Origin: Acidimicrobiales bacterium
GTDB taxonomy: Bacteria > Actinomycetota > Acidimicrobiia > Acidimicrobiales > JABEUL01
Assembly (NCBI GenBank): GCA_013044465.1
Contig: JABEUL010000161.1
Coordinates: forward strand, 1-20,999
DNA: 20,999 nt
Reading direction: 5' to 3'
A model generated the notes under the pieces. The model made no database searches, had not been told where the DNA came from, and saw nothing but the letters and a program-made list of their open reading frames with translations. Of this stretch, positions 7,691 to 16,049 are shown in pieces; the first letter of the stretch is position 1; each line of letters begins with the position of its first letter. Made by a program: the position numbers and the translations under genes.

Positions 7691-9282
7691 TGATCTAGTC
7701 CGATATCTTGGGCTATCACAGATAGAGCGTTGTAGGCAGGGGCAAAAGTAATAAATCCGTGGGGGTGTTGTGTGGATCCGGCCATATAGAGACCCTCAAT
7801 GGGTGTCCTATAGTTTCCTAATTCTGGAAGTGGTCTTTGATCCAACATATTCGCCAAGGATATTTCACCCATCATCCAGTCACCTTTCACCATATTAGGA
7901 AGCTTTGTGGCAATATCATGAGGGGAGTAAGTGGTCCAGTCTATTATGGCCTCGGCGTCCATATCAGGGGCAAAGGCTCTCCATGACTCAATACACTTCT
8001 CTCCGTAGTGTCTGGCCTCTTCCACCCAGGCACCAGGTCCCAGGGATCCGATTGAATAGGGAGCAAACTGTCTTAGCAACCCAGTGTAAGAGCCTTCGGG
8101 AGCATCAGTTGGATCGTATAGGGAATTTATAGCAACGTTGGGTTTAGGGTCAGCCAATTGATTGTTTCGAATTAGTTTCCAGTCATCATTTAACTCCTCA
8201 GGACTCGAATAACCAAGGTTGACTACCCATGCTTTGTCAACATCAGGTTCAAATTCGCCAGCCAAATAGTGAGGGAGCTTAGAAAGTGCTAGGTGAACTG
8301 AGAAGAGTGACCAAGATTGGTGCTTGATTTCGGTCTCGATTTTCTCAAATAGTTCATTGCTGACTAAATCGTTGGAGACTTTGTCTCTATCTAGAAACTC
8401 CAGGAAGGTCTGTTCCACTGAAACCGTTGAAGCAACAAGTTTTCTCGCAGTTATTTCAGTGCCATCTGCAAGTCGAACTCCACTTACCCTATTGCCATCA
8501 ACTACGACGGAGGCCACTTCAGCATCTGTTACGAGCACTCCGCCGTGGTTAGCCAAGTCCCTCCACAAGGCATGGGCCAGCCGATGGGACCCACCTATGC
8601 TTAAGTGCCAGTTATTGATTTTGCCTACAAGTAGAGGAAATCCAATCGCAAGGCCGACAATGTCGTTTGCATATCCACATACGGCCCCATGAAATGCCAA
8701 GTGGGCTTTTACTTTAGGACTTTCAAAGTGTTCATCTAAAAACTGGTTGATTGTCTCTCGCCTAAGCTTTACTGACAAAAATTCAGATCTATTTCCTACT
8801 CCAAAAACTGATAGTGCTTTAGTTAACTCTTTGACAGACATTGGTGGCTCAAACATCAGCGTGCCGAGTAAAAGGTCCACATAGCCATGGGCTTCGTTGA
8901 ATAACTTTCTGAATGTAGCTGCATCTTTGGCAGAAAATCGAGAAATTGAGTCACAGGTTTTATCAATGTCGCTGTAGACAACTAAAGCTGTTTTATCGGG
9001 ATAGATTGAGGCCATCTGAACTTCGGGGCGAACATACTTGACCCCGTGTTCTCTGATTTCAAGATCTTTGACGGGAGGCGCCAAATCCACAAACGTGTGA
9101 TAGTTGGCGTGCACATTGTGCAGAAATCCTGGTCTAGTTAACTCTTCAGTAGTGAGCCCACCGCCTTCTTCGTGTCGTCTCTCTAAAACAAGAACTTCAA
9201 GACCGCTTCTGGCCAAATACGCGCCAAGTGTCAGCCCGTTGTGACCTGCGCCAATAATGATTACGTCATAGCTCTCACGCAT
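7672..9282 (-). CDS. Phytoene-desaturase-like FAD oxidoreductase 1
   Basis: This 536-aa flavoprotein belongs to the CrtI/retinol-saturase/PYROXD2-type group. The N-terminal dinucleotide fold is GAGHNG at residues 11-16, followed by VLERRHEEGGG. The C-terminal FAD-binding segment is GLYMAGSTQHPHGFITFAPAYN. It also has the PGF-x3-N-x-HA motif (NVHANYH) shared with its three paralogues here and ends with a Trp-Trp pair. Family enzymes desaturate, saturate or isomerise polyenes and other hydrophobic substrates using FAD; the substrate here is unknown. It overlaps the preceding SCP2 gene by 8 bases (ATGCGTGA) and runs into the membrane-tailed SCP2-like gene, so it is flanked on both sides by likely carriers. 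No signal peptide is visible. Confidence 0.9.
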   Translation of the reverse strand: MRESYDVIIIGAGHNGLTLGAYLARSGLEVLVLERRHEEGGGLTTEELTRPGFLHNVHANYHTFVDLAPPVKDLEIREHGVKYVRPEVQMASIYPDKTALVVYSDIDKTCDSISRFSAKDAATFRKLFNEAHGYVDLLLGTLMFEPPMSVKELTKALSVFGVGNRSEFLSVKLRRETINQFLDEHFESPKVKAHLAFHGAVCGYANDIVGLAIGFPLLVGKINNWHLSIGGSHRLAHALWRDLANHGGVLVTDAEVASVVVDGNRVSGVRLADGTEITARKLVASTVSVEQTFLEFLDRDKVSNDLVSNELFEKIETEIKHQSWSLFSVHLALSKLPHYLAGEFEPDVDKAWVVNLGYSSPEELNDDWKLIRNNQLADPKPNVAINSLYDPTDAPEGSYTGLLRQFAPYSIGSLGPGAWVEEARHYGEKCIESWRAFAPDMDAEAIIDWTTYSPHDIATKLPNMVKGDWMMGEISLANMLDQRPLPELGNYRTPIEGLYMAGSTQHPHGFITFAPAYNALSVIAQDIGLDQWWKKV

Positions 9283-9775
9283 TTGAGACCGCTTCGCCTA
9301 CAGGATCAATTTCAACAGAATTCCCATATGGAGGCCTACCTTTAGGCCAATCGGTAGTAACTTCTTTGGCATAGGCTTCTAGAAGCGCCTGAACTTGATC
9401 GGCCTGCCTAAGAAGGAACCTCATATCACCTCGAACCTTTATTGAGCCATCAAGTGCTGCATCAATTGGGTCTAATACTCCCGCTGCAATACTGTCAAAT
9501 ACCGAAGCTAGTCCTCGGAATCGATAGTCAAGTTTACCGATCTCGCTCCCATCACTATCAGATGCAATCTCTTTATACCAAAGACACGAACCATTGTCGA
9601 TAGCCACCAAAAAGTGCCTCTCGCCATTGTCTTGGACATAAGGCGACATGCCATCTCCAACTATTTCAATAGCGAGATTCCACTTGCCCTCTGGAATGTC
9701 TTTTAACTGTGACACTTTCTTATTGATAGCAACTTTAACTTCTTCATACCAACTAGGCGTATAGATGTCAGCCAT
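9275..9775 (-). CDS. SCP2 sterol-binding domain protein
   Basis: The 166-aa protein has the SCP2 layout: KWNLAIEIVGDGMSPYVQDNGERHFLVAIDNG, then the strand YRFRGLASVFDSIAAGVLDPIDAALDGSIKVRGDMRFLLRQADQVQALLEA split across residues about 85-135, where VLDPIDAALDGSIKVRGDM is the typical SCP2 tail motif. No signal peptide or membrane helix is present, so it is a soluble, cytosolic carrier. It starts with a strong ribosome-binding site (AAGGAGGAAT just before the ATG), one of the best in the cluster, suggesting high translation. It follows FAD oxidoreductase 2 by 40 bases and overlaps FAD oxidoreductase 1 by 8. Known SCP2 proteins bind sterols, fatty acyl chains and isoprenoids, which points to a lipid-like substrate. 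Confidence 0.82.
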   Translation of the reverse strand: MADIYTPSWYEEVKVAINKKVSQLKDIPEGKWNLAIEIVGDGMSPYVQDNGERHFLVAIDNGSCLWYKEIASDSDGSEIGKLDYRFRGLASVFDSIAAGVLDPIDAALDGSIKVRGDMRFLLRQADQVQALLEAYAKEVTTDWPKGRPPYGNSVEIDPVGEAVSNA

Positions 9776-9815
9776 TTTGGATTCCTCCTTCTATGTAAAT
9801 TTGAGGCTTAGTCAT

Positions 9816-11423
9816 TTAATAGCCTCGTGAGGCAACTACGGGACTTTCCAGATCAAAATCTTCGGCGATTACTTTGAATGCGTTATTCCCGCATGCTGAG
9901 TGAACTCCACCTCCTGGATAGGCTGAAGGGCCGCAAAGATAAAGTCCGTCAATTTCAGTTTTATAACGTGACGCCTCAGGAAAGGGTCGATTAGATCCCA
10001 TCTGATCTGGTGAAAACTCACCGTTAGAGAAGTCACCCTCTCTCATCAGATTCTTTCTCTCCATCTGATCCGGCGTGTAAATGCGCTCGGCAATGATATT
10101 TGAATCCGTCATATTTGGAGCAGAATCCCTCCACACTTTGATAAACAATGAGTTATAGGTCTGTCTCACATCTTCCCACTCACTCGGAGTAAGAGCACTC
10201 TTTGGAGGCATGAAATACCAGCCCGTTGCCGAGTGTTTGCCAGGAGGTGCCTGAGTCTTATCCCAAATAGTATTGACCCAAGTGCCAGCAGCTGGTTTAG
10301 GGAGTCTTCCATTGTAAGCATCTCGAATATACATAATGGTGTCTTCTTCTCCGTCAAAACCAACCATTGTGTAAAAGCATCTATTGATCTCCTCGTCATA
10401 GCGGGCTGACTTGTAATCAGGTGGATCATGTAAACAAAGTGCCAAGGTTCCAAGCACGTGGCTTGGTCCATAGCGGAAAGCTTTTGCTCTCCTGACCCAA
10501 GTTGGGCTCAAGTTATTCTCACCCACAAGTTCCAAAAGAGTCTGCTTGAGATCTGCATTAGATGCAACCAATTTGTTAGCCCAGTAAATGTCTCCGTTGG
10601 CACATTTCACCCCGGTAACTCGATTGTCATCTACCATTATTTTCACTACAGGAGAGCTTTCAATGAGGTCAACACCTTGTTGGTAGCAGGCCTGGGTCAT
10701 TGATTTAGCTAGCGTATGGGTCCCTCCCCGAGCGAGCTTCCAATTCCCCATTGTCCACATAATAAAGGTCAAAAATGCCCCACCACTTGCAGCAGTATCT
10801 ACAGGAAATCCCCACTCCACACATGCACGATACATCAAAGCTCTCAATTCAGATGTTTCAAAAAGCTCATCGATAATTACCTTCGGCGACTTAAGAAGAA
10901 AATCCGATGTAATTCCAAGATCGCCAAACAGTGCTTCAAGAAGTGGCCCTTGGTCCGGCATCCCTCCAGCTGGCGGAGGTGTGTATAGATTTGCCATCAA
11001 AAGAGGCTCTAGGGCCATTGCTTTCTTTTTTAACTCCACATACATGTCGGCATCAGATGTTGAGTACCTTGAGATATTTTTATGAGTTCTATCTAAGAGA
11101 TCCGGTCGATGAATAATGATTGGAGGCCTGCCGTCACTAAAGGTGATTCCGGCCTGTGCCTCCGGCATATAGCTGCGAAGACCCAGTTCATACAATTTGA
11201 AGTCCTGAATTATTGGCATTCCGTCAAAGAACTCCATGTACTGTGCGTGCATATTATGCCTAAATCCCGGCATAACCGGTTCTTCAGTATTGACTCCGCC
11301 ACCTTCTTCGTGCCTTCTCTCTAAAACTAAAGTCTTTAGGCCAGCTCTGCCTAAGTAAGCAGCCAAAGTCAGACCGTTGTGTCCAGCACCAATAACTATT
11401 GCGTCATAAGTCCACTCACCCAT
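9816..11423 (-). CDS. Phytoene-desaturase-like FAD oxidoreductase 2
   Basis: From the ATG at 11423 the protein has 535 aa. I chose this start because AGGTGG lies about 5 bases upstream; the in-frame GTG at 11432 lacks a comparable site. The Rossmann motif GAGHNG is at residues 12-17, followed by VLERRHEEGGG, the PGF-x3-N-x-HA motif (NMHAQYM) and the C-terminal FAD segment GLYLCGPSAYPGGGVHSACG. It is close to oxidoreductase 1 at the N-terminus but lacks the C-terminal Trp-Trp pair found in the other three. Its start overlaps the 117-aa gene by 8 bases (ATGGGTGA), the same overlap type as at 9275-9282. Polyene, isoprenoid or sterol-like chemistry is likely; the exact reaction cannot be read from sequence. 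Confidence 0.9.
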   Translation of the reverse strand: MGEWTYDAIVIGAGHNGLTLAAYLGRAGLKTLVLERRHEEGGGVNTEEPVMPGFRHNMHAQYMEFFDGMPIIQDFKLYELGLRSYMPEAQAGITFSDGRPPIIIHRPDLLDRTHKNISRYSTSDADMYVELKKKAMALEPLLMANLYTPPPAGGMPDQGPLLEALFGDLGITSDFLLKSPKVIIDELFETSELRALMYRACVEWGFPVDTAASGGAFLTFIMWTMGNWKLARGGTHTLAKSMTQACYQQGVDLIESSPVVKIMVDDNRVTGVKCANGDIYWANKLVASNADLKQTLLELVGENNLSPTWVRRAKAFRYGPSHVLGTLALCLHDPPDYKSARYDEEINRCFYTMVGFDGEEDTIMYIRDAYNGRLPKPAAGTWVNTIWDKTQAPPGKHSATGWYFMPPKSALTPSEWEDVRQTYNSLFIKVWRDSAPNMTDSNIIAERIYTPDQMERKNLMREGDFSNGEFSPDQMGSNRPFPEASRYKTEIDGLYLCGPSAYPGGGVHSACGNNAFKVIAEDFDLESPVVASRGY

Positions 11424-11769
11424 CGCTTCCACCTACACTCAGTTCTTCCTGCACTTTCTGTGCGTGCCTCGTGGCCAGCGAGCTGGCTCTCTTTTCAGGT
11501 ATCGATTCGACAACCGGGATTTCCTCGACATACTCTTTTGGTCGGATATGAAAGAACCACCTTATTCCGAGCTTCCACATCGAAGGCCTGGATGCAACCC
11601 TCAACATCCCAGGTAGGTCATCTTGGCCAACCCGTATTGAAAACTCCCATGTAACAGGAGACTTAACTGTTCCTTTAAGGAGTATTTCGCCATGTTCTGC
11701 TCTGATCTCACACTCTTTGAGATCAATCACGAGCTCTCTCTTGCCTAATCCTTTTGATTTAAGTTTCAT
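11416..11769 (-). CDS. Unrecognised 117-aa operon protein
   Basis: I do not recognise this protein. It begins with basic residues (MKLKSKGLGKRELVIDL), continues with alternating strands (CEIRAEHGEILLKGTV, WEFSIRVG) and an aromatic/basic stretch SMWKLGIRWFFHIRPKEYVEE, and ends with a helix-rich polar tail. The pattern suggests a small beta-rich domain. There is no signal peptide or clear membrane helix. The ATG overlaps the TGA of FAD oxidoreductase 3 (ATGA) and its own stop overlaps the start of FAD oxidoreductase 2 by 8 bases, so it is translated as part of the operon and is very likely a real gene. It may be an accessory subunit or a substrate- or membrane-contact partner of the flavoenzymes (inference from position only). 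Confidence 0.75.
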   Translation of the reverse strand: MKLKSKGLGKRELVIDLKECEIRAEHGEILLKGTVKSPVTWEFSIRVGQDDLPGMLRVASRPSMWKLGIRWFFHIRPKEYVEEIPVVESIPEKRASSLATRHAQKVQEELSVGGSDG

Positions 11770-13421
11770 GTCAGGTAGTTCTCTCTATATTTTTCAACAA
11801 ACTTGGGCATCTCCCACCACTTGTTCACATCGAGGTCCTCAACTACTGTGTTAGCTGCAATATAACCAGGTCCCCCTATAATCAGACCTCCTGGATAGGC
11901 TGATGCTCCACACAAGTACAAACCTTCAATTGGGGTGCGGCCACCTACGCATGACTCATGAGGGCGAAACACTCCCATCTGAAGCGGATTGTAGTCTCCG
12001 TGTTTAATGGATCCGTTGACCATCGAGGCAAGTCTTGTTTCGATATCTACCGGGTCTTCTACTGACTGTCTCAAAATGTGATCTTCACTCAAATTAGATG
12101 CATACTCTCGCCAGCGATTCAAAAGTGCGCTGCCAAGCTCTTTTCTCTTTTTCTCCCATCCACGATCAACCTTGGAGGGCACATGGCACTGCAGGAATCC
12201 GACATGATGACCTTTGATGCGGGGAAGTGTAGGGTCGTACCTTGTTTCAATAGTTGAATGACCGCCAAGTGTAGATACATTCCCTGCGATAATGGAGTCA
12301 AAATGGGAAGCCACTTGTTCATAGGAGTTAAAACCAAGTATCACCATTAGAGCGTCATTTACCCACGGGTCATCACATGAATAAGTTGGCATCTCATCTG
12401 TTGCTACTGACAAAGTGAAAAACGACCATGGATCCCACTCCCATTTGTTTGCCGTATCCATCAGATCTTTTGGAACATAAGCTTCATCGACCAACTTTCC
12501 AAAGGTTTGAGGCGGAGGAAGGCTTGAGAGAACCACAGTTGCTTGAATCTCTCGGCCGTCTTGACACACAATGCCTGTGACGTGTCCATCTTCAACCAAT
12601 ACTCGATCTACTTGAGAGTTATCTAGGACGAAGCCACCTGCTTGGTGAATCTCCCTTGAGAGAGATCCTGCCAGTTTGTGAGATCCTCCATAACACTGGG
12701 CCTTATTGACGCCTCTCACAACAAGAAGTGGCACCAAAAACCCAAGTCCCGAGTCTCTTGGGTTTAATCCCCACATGCAAGACATATATAGGAGGAGGGC
12801 ACGTAGCTCGTCTGAGTCAAAATTCTCCTCAATAATTTCCATTGGAGACATCTCGGTGAGCCTAAGTGCCTCTTGTCCAGATTCACCACGGCCGAGTGCT
12901 TCAATCATGTCAATTGGGCTCATGGGTGGCAGATAGGTACCTGGAGCTAATACATCATCTACAAGTCGAGTCCACTTTCTAATTAGTTGTCCGTACTTTC
13001 TCGCATCACTTGGAGAGAACTTAGCTATTGAATCTTTAGAGTCTTCATTCTGGGTACAGAGAAGAAGGGACTTTCCACCTTCAAATAACATGGCACTTTG
13101 CGCATTTGGTTTTATGAAAGATAGTCCGTGTTGTGTGAGATTGAAGTCCTTTAACACCGGGATGTAGTCAACCATGAGATGATAAATCGCATGAGGATTG
13201 GTGTAGTAGCCAGGGAAAAGTGTCTCTTCAGTGGCAAGTCCGCCACCAATTTCGTGACGCCTCTCAACCACCAATGTCTTTAACCCAGCCTTTGCCAGAT
13301 AGGCTGCGGCAATGAGTCCATTTGGACCACCTCCGATCACCACTACATCAAAAGTTGCTTTCTCTGGAAACTCAGGAACAGGCGGGTTTTCCGGTCTGAT
13401 GCTGTATTCGACTTTGCTCAT
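11766..13421 (-). CDS. Phytoene-desaturase-like FAD oxidoreductase 3
   Basis: This is a 551-aa flavoprotein. A proline-rich N-terminal extension of about 23 residues precedes the Rossmann motif GGGPNG (30-35) and VVERRHEIGGG. The family motif appears as PGYYTNPHAIYH, and the C-terminal FAD segment is GLYLCGASAYPGGLIIGGPGY, followed by a Trp-Trp pair in VNKWWEMP. The ATG overlaps the stop of oxidoreductase 4 (ATGA at 13418-13421), and AAGGGG lies about 9 bases upstream. The stop overlaps the next gene by ATGA as well. It probably acts on the same hydrophobic substrate series as its paralogues, by desaturation, saturation or isomerisation; which of these is unknown. Confidence 0.9.
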   Translation of the reverse strand: MSKVEYSIRPENPPVPEFPEKATFDVVVIGGGPNGLIAAAYLAKAGLKTLVVERRHEIGGGLATEETLFPGYYTNPHAIYHLMVDYIPVLKDFNLTQHGLSFIKPNAQSAMLFEGGKSLLLCTQNEDSKDSIAKFSPSDARKYGQLIRKWTRLVDDVLAPGTYLPPMSPIDMIEALGRGESGQEALRLTEMSPMEIIEENFDSDELRALLLYMSCMWGLNPRDSGLGFLVPLLVVRGVNKAQCYGGSHKLAGSLSREIHQAGGFVLDNSQVDRVLVEDGHVTGIVCQDGREIQATVVLSSLPPPQTFGKLVDEAYVPKDLMDTANKWEWDPWSFFTLSVATDEMPTYSCDDPWVNDALMVILGFNSYEQVASHFDSIIAGNVSTLGGHSTIETRYDPTLPRIKGHHVGFLQCHVPSKVDRGWEKKRKELGSALLNRWREYASNLSEDHILRQSVEDPVDIETRLASMVNGSIKHGDYNPLQMGVFRPHESCVGGRTPIEGLYLCGASAYPGGLIIGGPGYIAANTVVEDLDVNKWWEMPKFVEKYRENYLT

Positions 13422-15126
13422 TTTGAGGCCCCTTTAATTGCTTTAGTATCGGGCATATACCAAGGAGAGGGATACCACCAGTTGCCGGGGTTTGCTATCC
13501 CGTCTTCAATAAGTATGTGCATCAAGTTGTAAGGAACTGCCATCAAACACAGACCTCCGGGGTGTGAGGTGTGGTTGCATAAGTAAAGACCTTCAATTGG
13601 AGTTTTGTATCTGCCGAGCTCAGGAATTGGACGTGAGCCGAACCACTGGTCTTCACTTTGGCGTGCTCCATACCAGTTGCCTCCTGACATGCCGGCATTT
13701 CTGAACTCTGAGTCATAGGGGGTGTTGAGGAAGACCTCTAAGATGTTGTCCCCGCTCATATTTGGAGCCATGCGCTTAAGCAGTTCTAGGGCCGCTTTAG
13801 TTATCTCATCCTTGTGTCGATTTATTCCCTCAGGTCCCGTCACGTCATACTGAGGTGGGGGAACTTCCAGATAAATTGGCGAGAGCAGGTGGAACCCATC
13901 TGGACACCTAGTTCTGTCATAGACATCGTGAGTGCAGATCATCATAGTGAGATGCTCAGGAGTCAACTCTGGAGGACTTTTAAGCGAGTAAGCATCTCTG
14001 GTTTGTGTGTGGAAAAACTCCATTGAATCAACAGGTGCTGCCACACAAGATGGATAAACAGATTCTGGGAAGAAATCGCTATTTCCGTGATACTTAGGTA
14101 GTTCTCGACAATTACAGAGAGTACAAAAAGACTCCCACCTTTAAGTGACACGTCCCTTACTTTCTGGACAAATGACGCATCCAAATGGCTCTTGCCTACT
14201 AATTTCGTGAATGTTTGTTTAACATCTACAGCCGAAATAACTGCTTTATTTGCCCATACTGTCTTTTCTGGAAAAGATGCTTCGTCATTGAGTTGCACCC
14301 CAACTGCTCGACCATCTTTGACAATAATCTCGCCAACTTGGGCATTCGTAATAATTCGAGCACCGTTTGCAATTGCCGACCTTATGATGGCATGGGCATA
14401 AGTGTGCATGCCTCCACGGGGCGAACCTGATCCAAATCCAACTAAAAGTGTGCCGCCTAGTGAAGGCAACATCATCCCATCCCATGATGGGTGAGCCCCG
14501 CAGTACCAAGCGGCAAAAGCTTCAAATGCTCTAAGTGGCTCCCAAGGAACAAACTCATCCAAAAAGTCAATAAAAGACATATCAACCAAGCGATCGGTCC
14601 AGAATTCAGGGAGTAGCTGTCTAAAGACCTTCCACCATGGAGCATCTTTGGGTTCAATTTCGTAGTCAGATGGGAACGGAGGAGTCCAAAAAAGTGCCCG
14701 AAGTAGATCTCTCATTCCATCGTCACCCATGGAAGCCATGAATATTCCTTCGGCATCAACAGGTTCTGTCCCCGTAAAGCGCCTGAGGCTCTCTAGGCCA
14801 ACTTCCCGGTTGAATCTGCCACCGAGATTGGCCGCAACTCCATCCAGGGTTACTAAACCTGCCATGGACTGGTAGTAGACCATCCTAAAGCCATACTTAG
14901 CTAGCTCAAGTTGTTCAAATCCTGGTGCTGCCGCTCCATAGAGGTAAGTTGCGTGTGGATCAATTCTAAAGCCGGGTCTTGCCTCAGTATTTTCTTGACC
15001 ACCACCACACTCACTTCGCTCTTCTAGGACGCAAACCGAGAGACCACATTTTGCCAAATACGCGGCAATTGTGGACCCGTTGTGGCCACCTCCAACGACA
15101 ACAATGTCAAACCGCTCGTCTTGCAC
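13418..15126 (-). pseudogene. FAD oxidoreductase 4, first gene of the operon, interrupted by a -1 frameshift
   Basis: Two overlapping frames together encode one flavoenzyme of ordinary length. The first frame holds the Rossmann motif GGGHNG, VLEERSECGGG, the PGFRIDPHA motif and everything up to LFVLSVIV; the second continues RELPKYHGNSDFFPE and runs to the FAD segment GLYLCNHTSHPGGL and a Trp-Trp pair. Comparison with oxidoreductase 1 (SLFSVHLALSKLPHYL) places the break at about 14105-14110, where one base seems to be missing in GTCGAG (minus strand). The downstream frame shows no stops and keeps the ATGA overlap with oxidoreductase 3, so the damage is recent, a sequencing or assembly error, or a real -1 frameshift; I see no classical slippery heptamer. 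I chose GTG at 15126 because GAGG lies 5 bases upstream; GTG at 15150 is the longest alternative. Confidence 0.8.
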
Positions 15127-15217
15127 GCGCGCCTCAATTCTCGATCGCACGGATCAAAGTTCAGAATGAACCCTGATTGGATACCAATAAATAGCTGACA
15201 CCTTCTCAAAGTTCGTT

Positions 15218-15246
15218 AGTTTACAAATGCTTGTTAAAAGTAAACT
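15218..15246. promoter_or_regulatory. Inverted repeat 1, likely TetR operator facing the leftward operon
   Basis: AGTTTAC and GTAAACT are separated by 15 bases. The left arm extends as TTTACAAAT, shared with inverted repeat 2. An inner pair GTTAAA/TTTAAC (15233-15238 and 15248-15253) overlaps the right arm. On the minus strand the arms read TTTACT and TAAACT, which could double as weak promoter boxes, so a bound repressor would block the oxidoreductase operon. Confidence 0.6.
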
Positions 15247-15285
15247 CTTTAACGGACTTGATAAGTAGGGTCTTAAGTCCCATTG

Positions 15286-15300
15286 AAAGTAATTTACTTT
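15286..15300. repeat. 15-bp palindrome between the two operators
   Basis: AAAGTAA and TTACTTT flank a single T, a perfect odd palindrome. It overlaps the left arm of inverted repeat 2 and carries the same TTTAC/GTAAA core, so it may be an extra half-site pair for the same regulator. Confidence 0.4.
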
Positions 15301-15324
15301 ACAAATTGACGATCGGTGTAAACT
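15296..15324. promoter_or_regulatory. Inverted repeat 2, likely TetR operator over the tetR promoter
   Basis: ACTTTAC and GTAAACT are again separated by exactly 15 bases, the same design as repeat 1, 78 bp away. The right arm includes TAAACT (15319-15324), which lies 6 bases before the GTG at 15331 and could be a -10 box for a leaderless transcript; TTGACG at 15307-15312 or TTTACA at 15298-15303 are poor -35 candidates because of spacing. Position and symmetry suggest autoregulation of the TetR gene. Confidence 0.6.
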
Positions 15325-15330
15325 CATCAT

Positions 15331-15990
15331 GTGCCCGGGAATGAGAGGACAAAATCTCCAGAAGCATCAGTAGCCCAACTGGTGGGGAAACTCATGGCAC
15401 CAACACGCACGCAAGTAACTAATGCATCAATTCCTCATTCAGGTGATGAAACAAGGGACAGGATGCTTGAATCGGCGCTGCTGCTCTTCGGGGAAAATGG
15501 GATTGCCAACACCACGATGGAACAAGTTGCAGAGCGAGCAGGAATTTCAAGAGTCTGGTTGTACAGGCGGTTTAAAAATAAAGCCGGTCTCGTCCAAGAG
15601 GTTGTCGACCGTGAACTTGATAACTACTTTGTAGCCTTGGACGAAGTCTTAGCGCCAATGGCAAATGGAACTGAAGTAATAGTTGAGGCATTCTGTGCTT
15701 CAGTAATGTTTTTAAGAAACCATTCGCTACTGTCGAGTTTGCTTGAAACCGAGCCAGAAACACTACTTCCGATTCTTACTATTGATTCTGCCCCTCTAAT
15801 GTCACACGCAGTAGGTATCATGACTCCTTGGCTTGTTGAAAGAGGCAGCATAGACAAAAATAGAGCACCCTTTTTGGCTGAAGCTGTAATTAGGCTACTA
15901 ACCTCAATAGTGTTGGTACCAAGTCACGCTTTGAATTTTGATGATCCTAAGACAATCAGAAAATTCCTCAAGACATCAATGGGTTGGTAA
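15331..15990 (+). CDS. TetR-family transcriptional regulator
   Basis: The reading frame from GTG at 15331 encodes 219 aa. After a loose N-terminal stretch, residues about 42-88 form the TetR DNA-binding domain: RDRMLESALLLFGENGIANTT, then MEQVAERAGISRVWLYRRFKNKAGL. The remaining helical domain is the ligand and dimer domain; it has no recognisable specificity motif. An ATG at 15394 with GGTGGGG upstream would give 198 aa and is a serious alternative; the GTG is favoured only if the transcript is leaderless. It is divergent from the ten-gene operon and the gap between them holds two matching inverted repeats, so it most likely represses that operon and itself. The ligand may be the pathway's substrate or product (inference). 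Confidence 0.88.
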   Translation: MPGNERTKSPEASVAQLVGKLMAPTRTQVTNASIPHSGDETRDRMLESALLLFGENGIANTTMEQVAERAGISRVWLYRRFKNKAGLVQEVVDRELDNYFVALDEVLAPMANGTEVIVEAFCASVMFLRNHSLLSSLLETEPETLLPILTIDSAPLMSHAVGIMTPWLVERGSIDKNRAPFLAEAVIRLLTSIVLVPSHALNFDDPKTIRKFLKTSMGW

Positions 15991-16049
15991 CAACAGCACA
16001 AAATGTGTGCCTATCAGATTGTATAGACTTACAGTTAAAAGGAGTAAAG

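Noticed and set aside
14105..14140. Programmed -1 frameshift signal in oxidoreductase 4
   Set aside because: The nearby T5 run is in the wrong phase for a slippery heptamer and no stable downstream stem is apparent; simple base loss is the more economical reading, although the frameshift remains possible.
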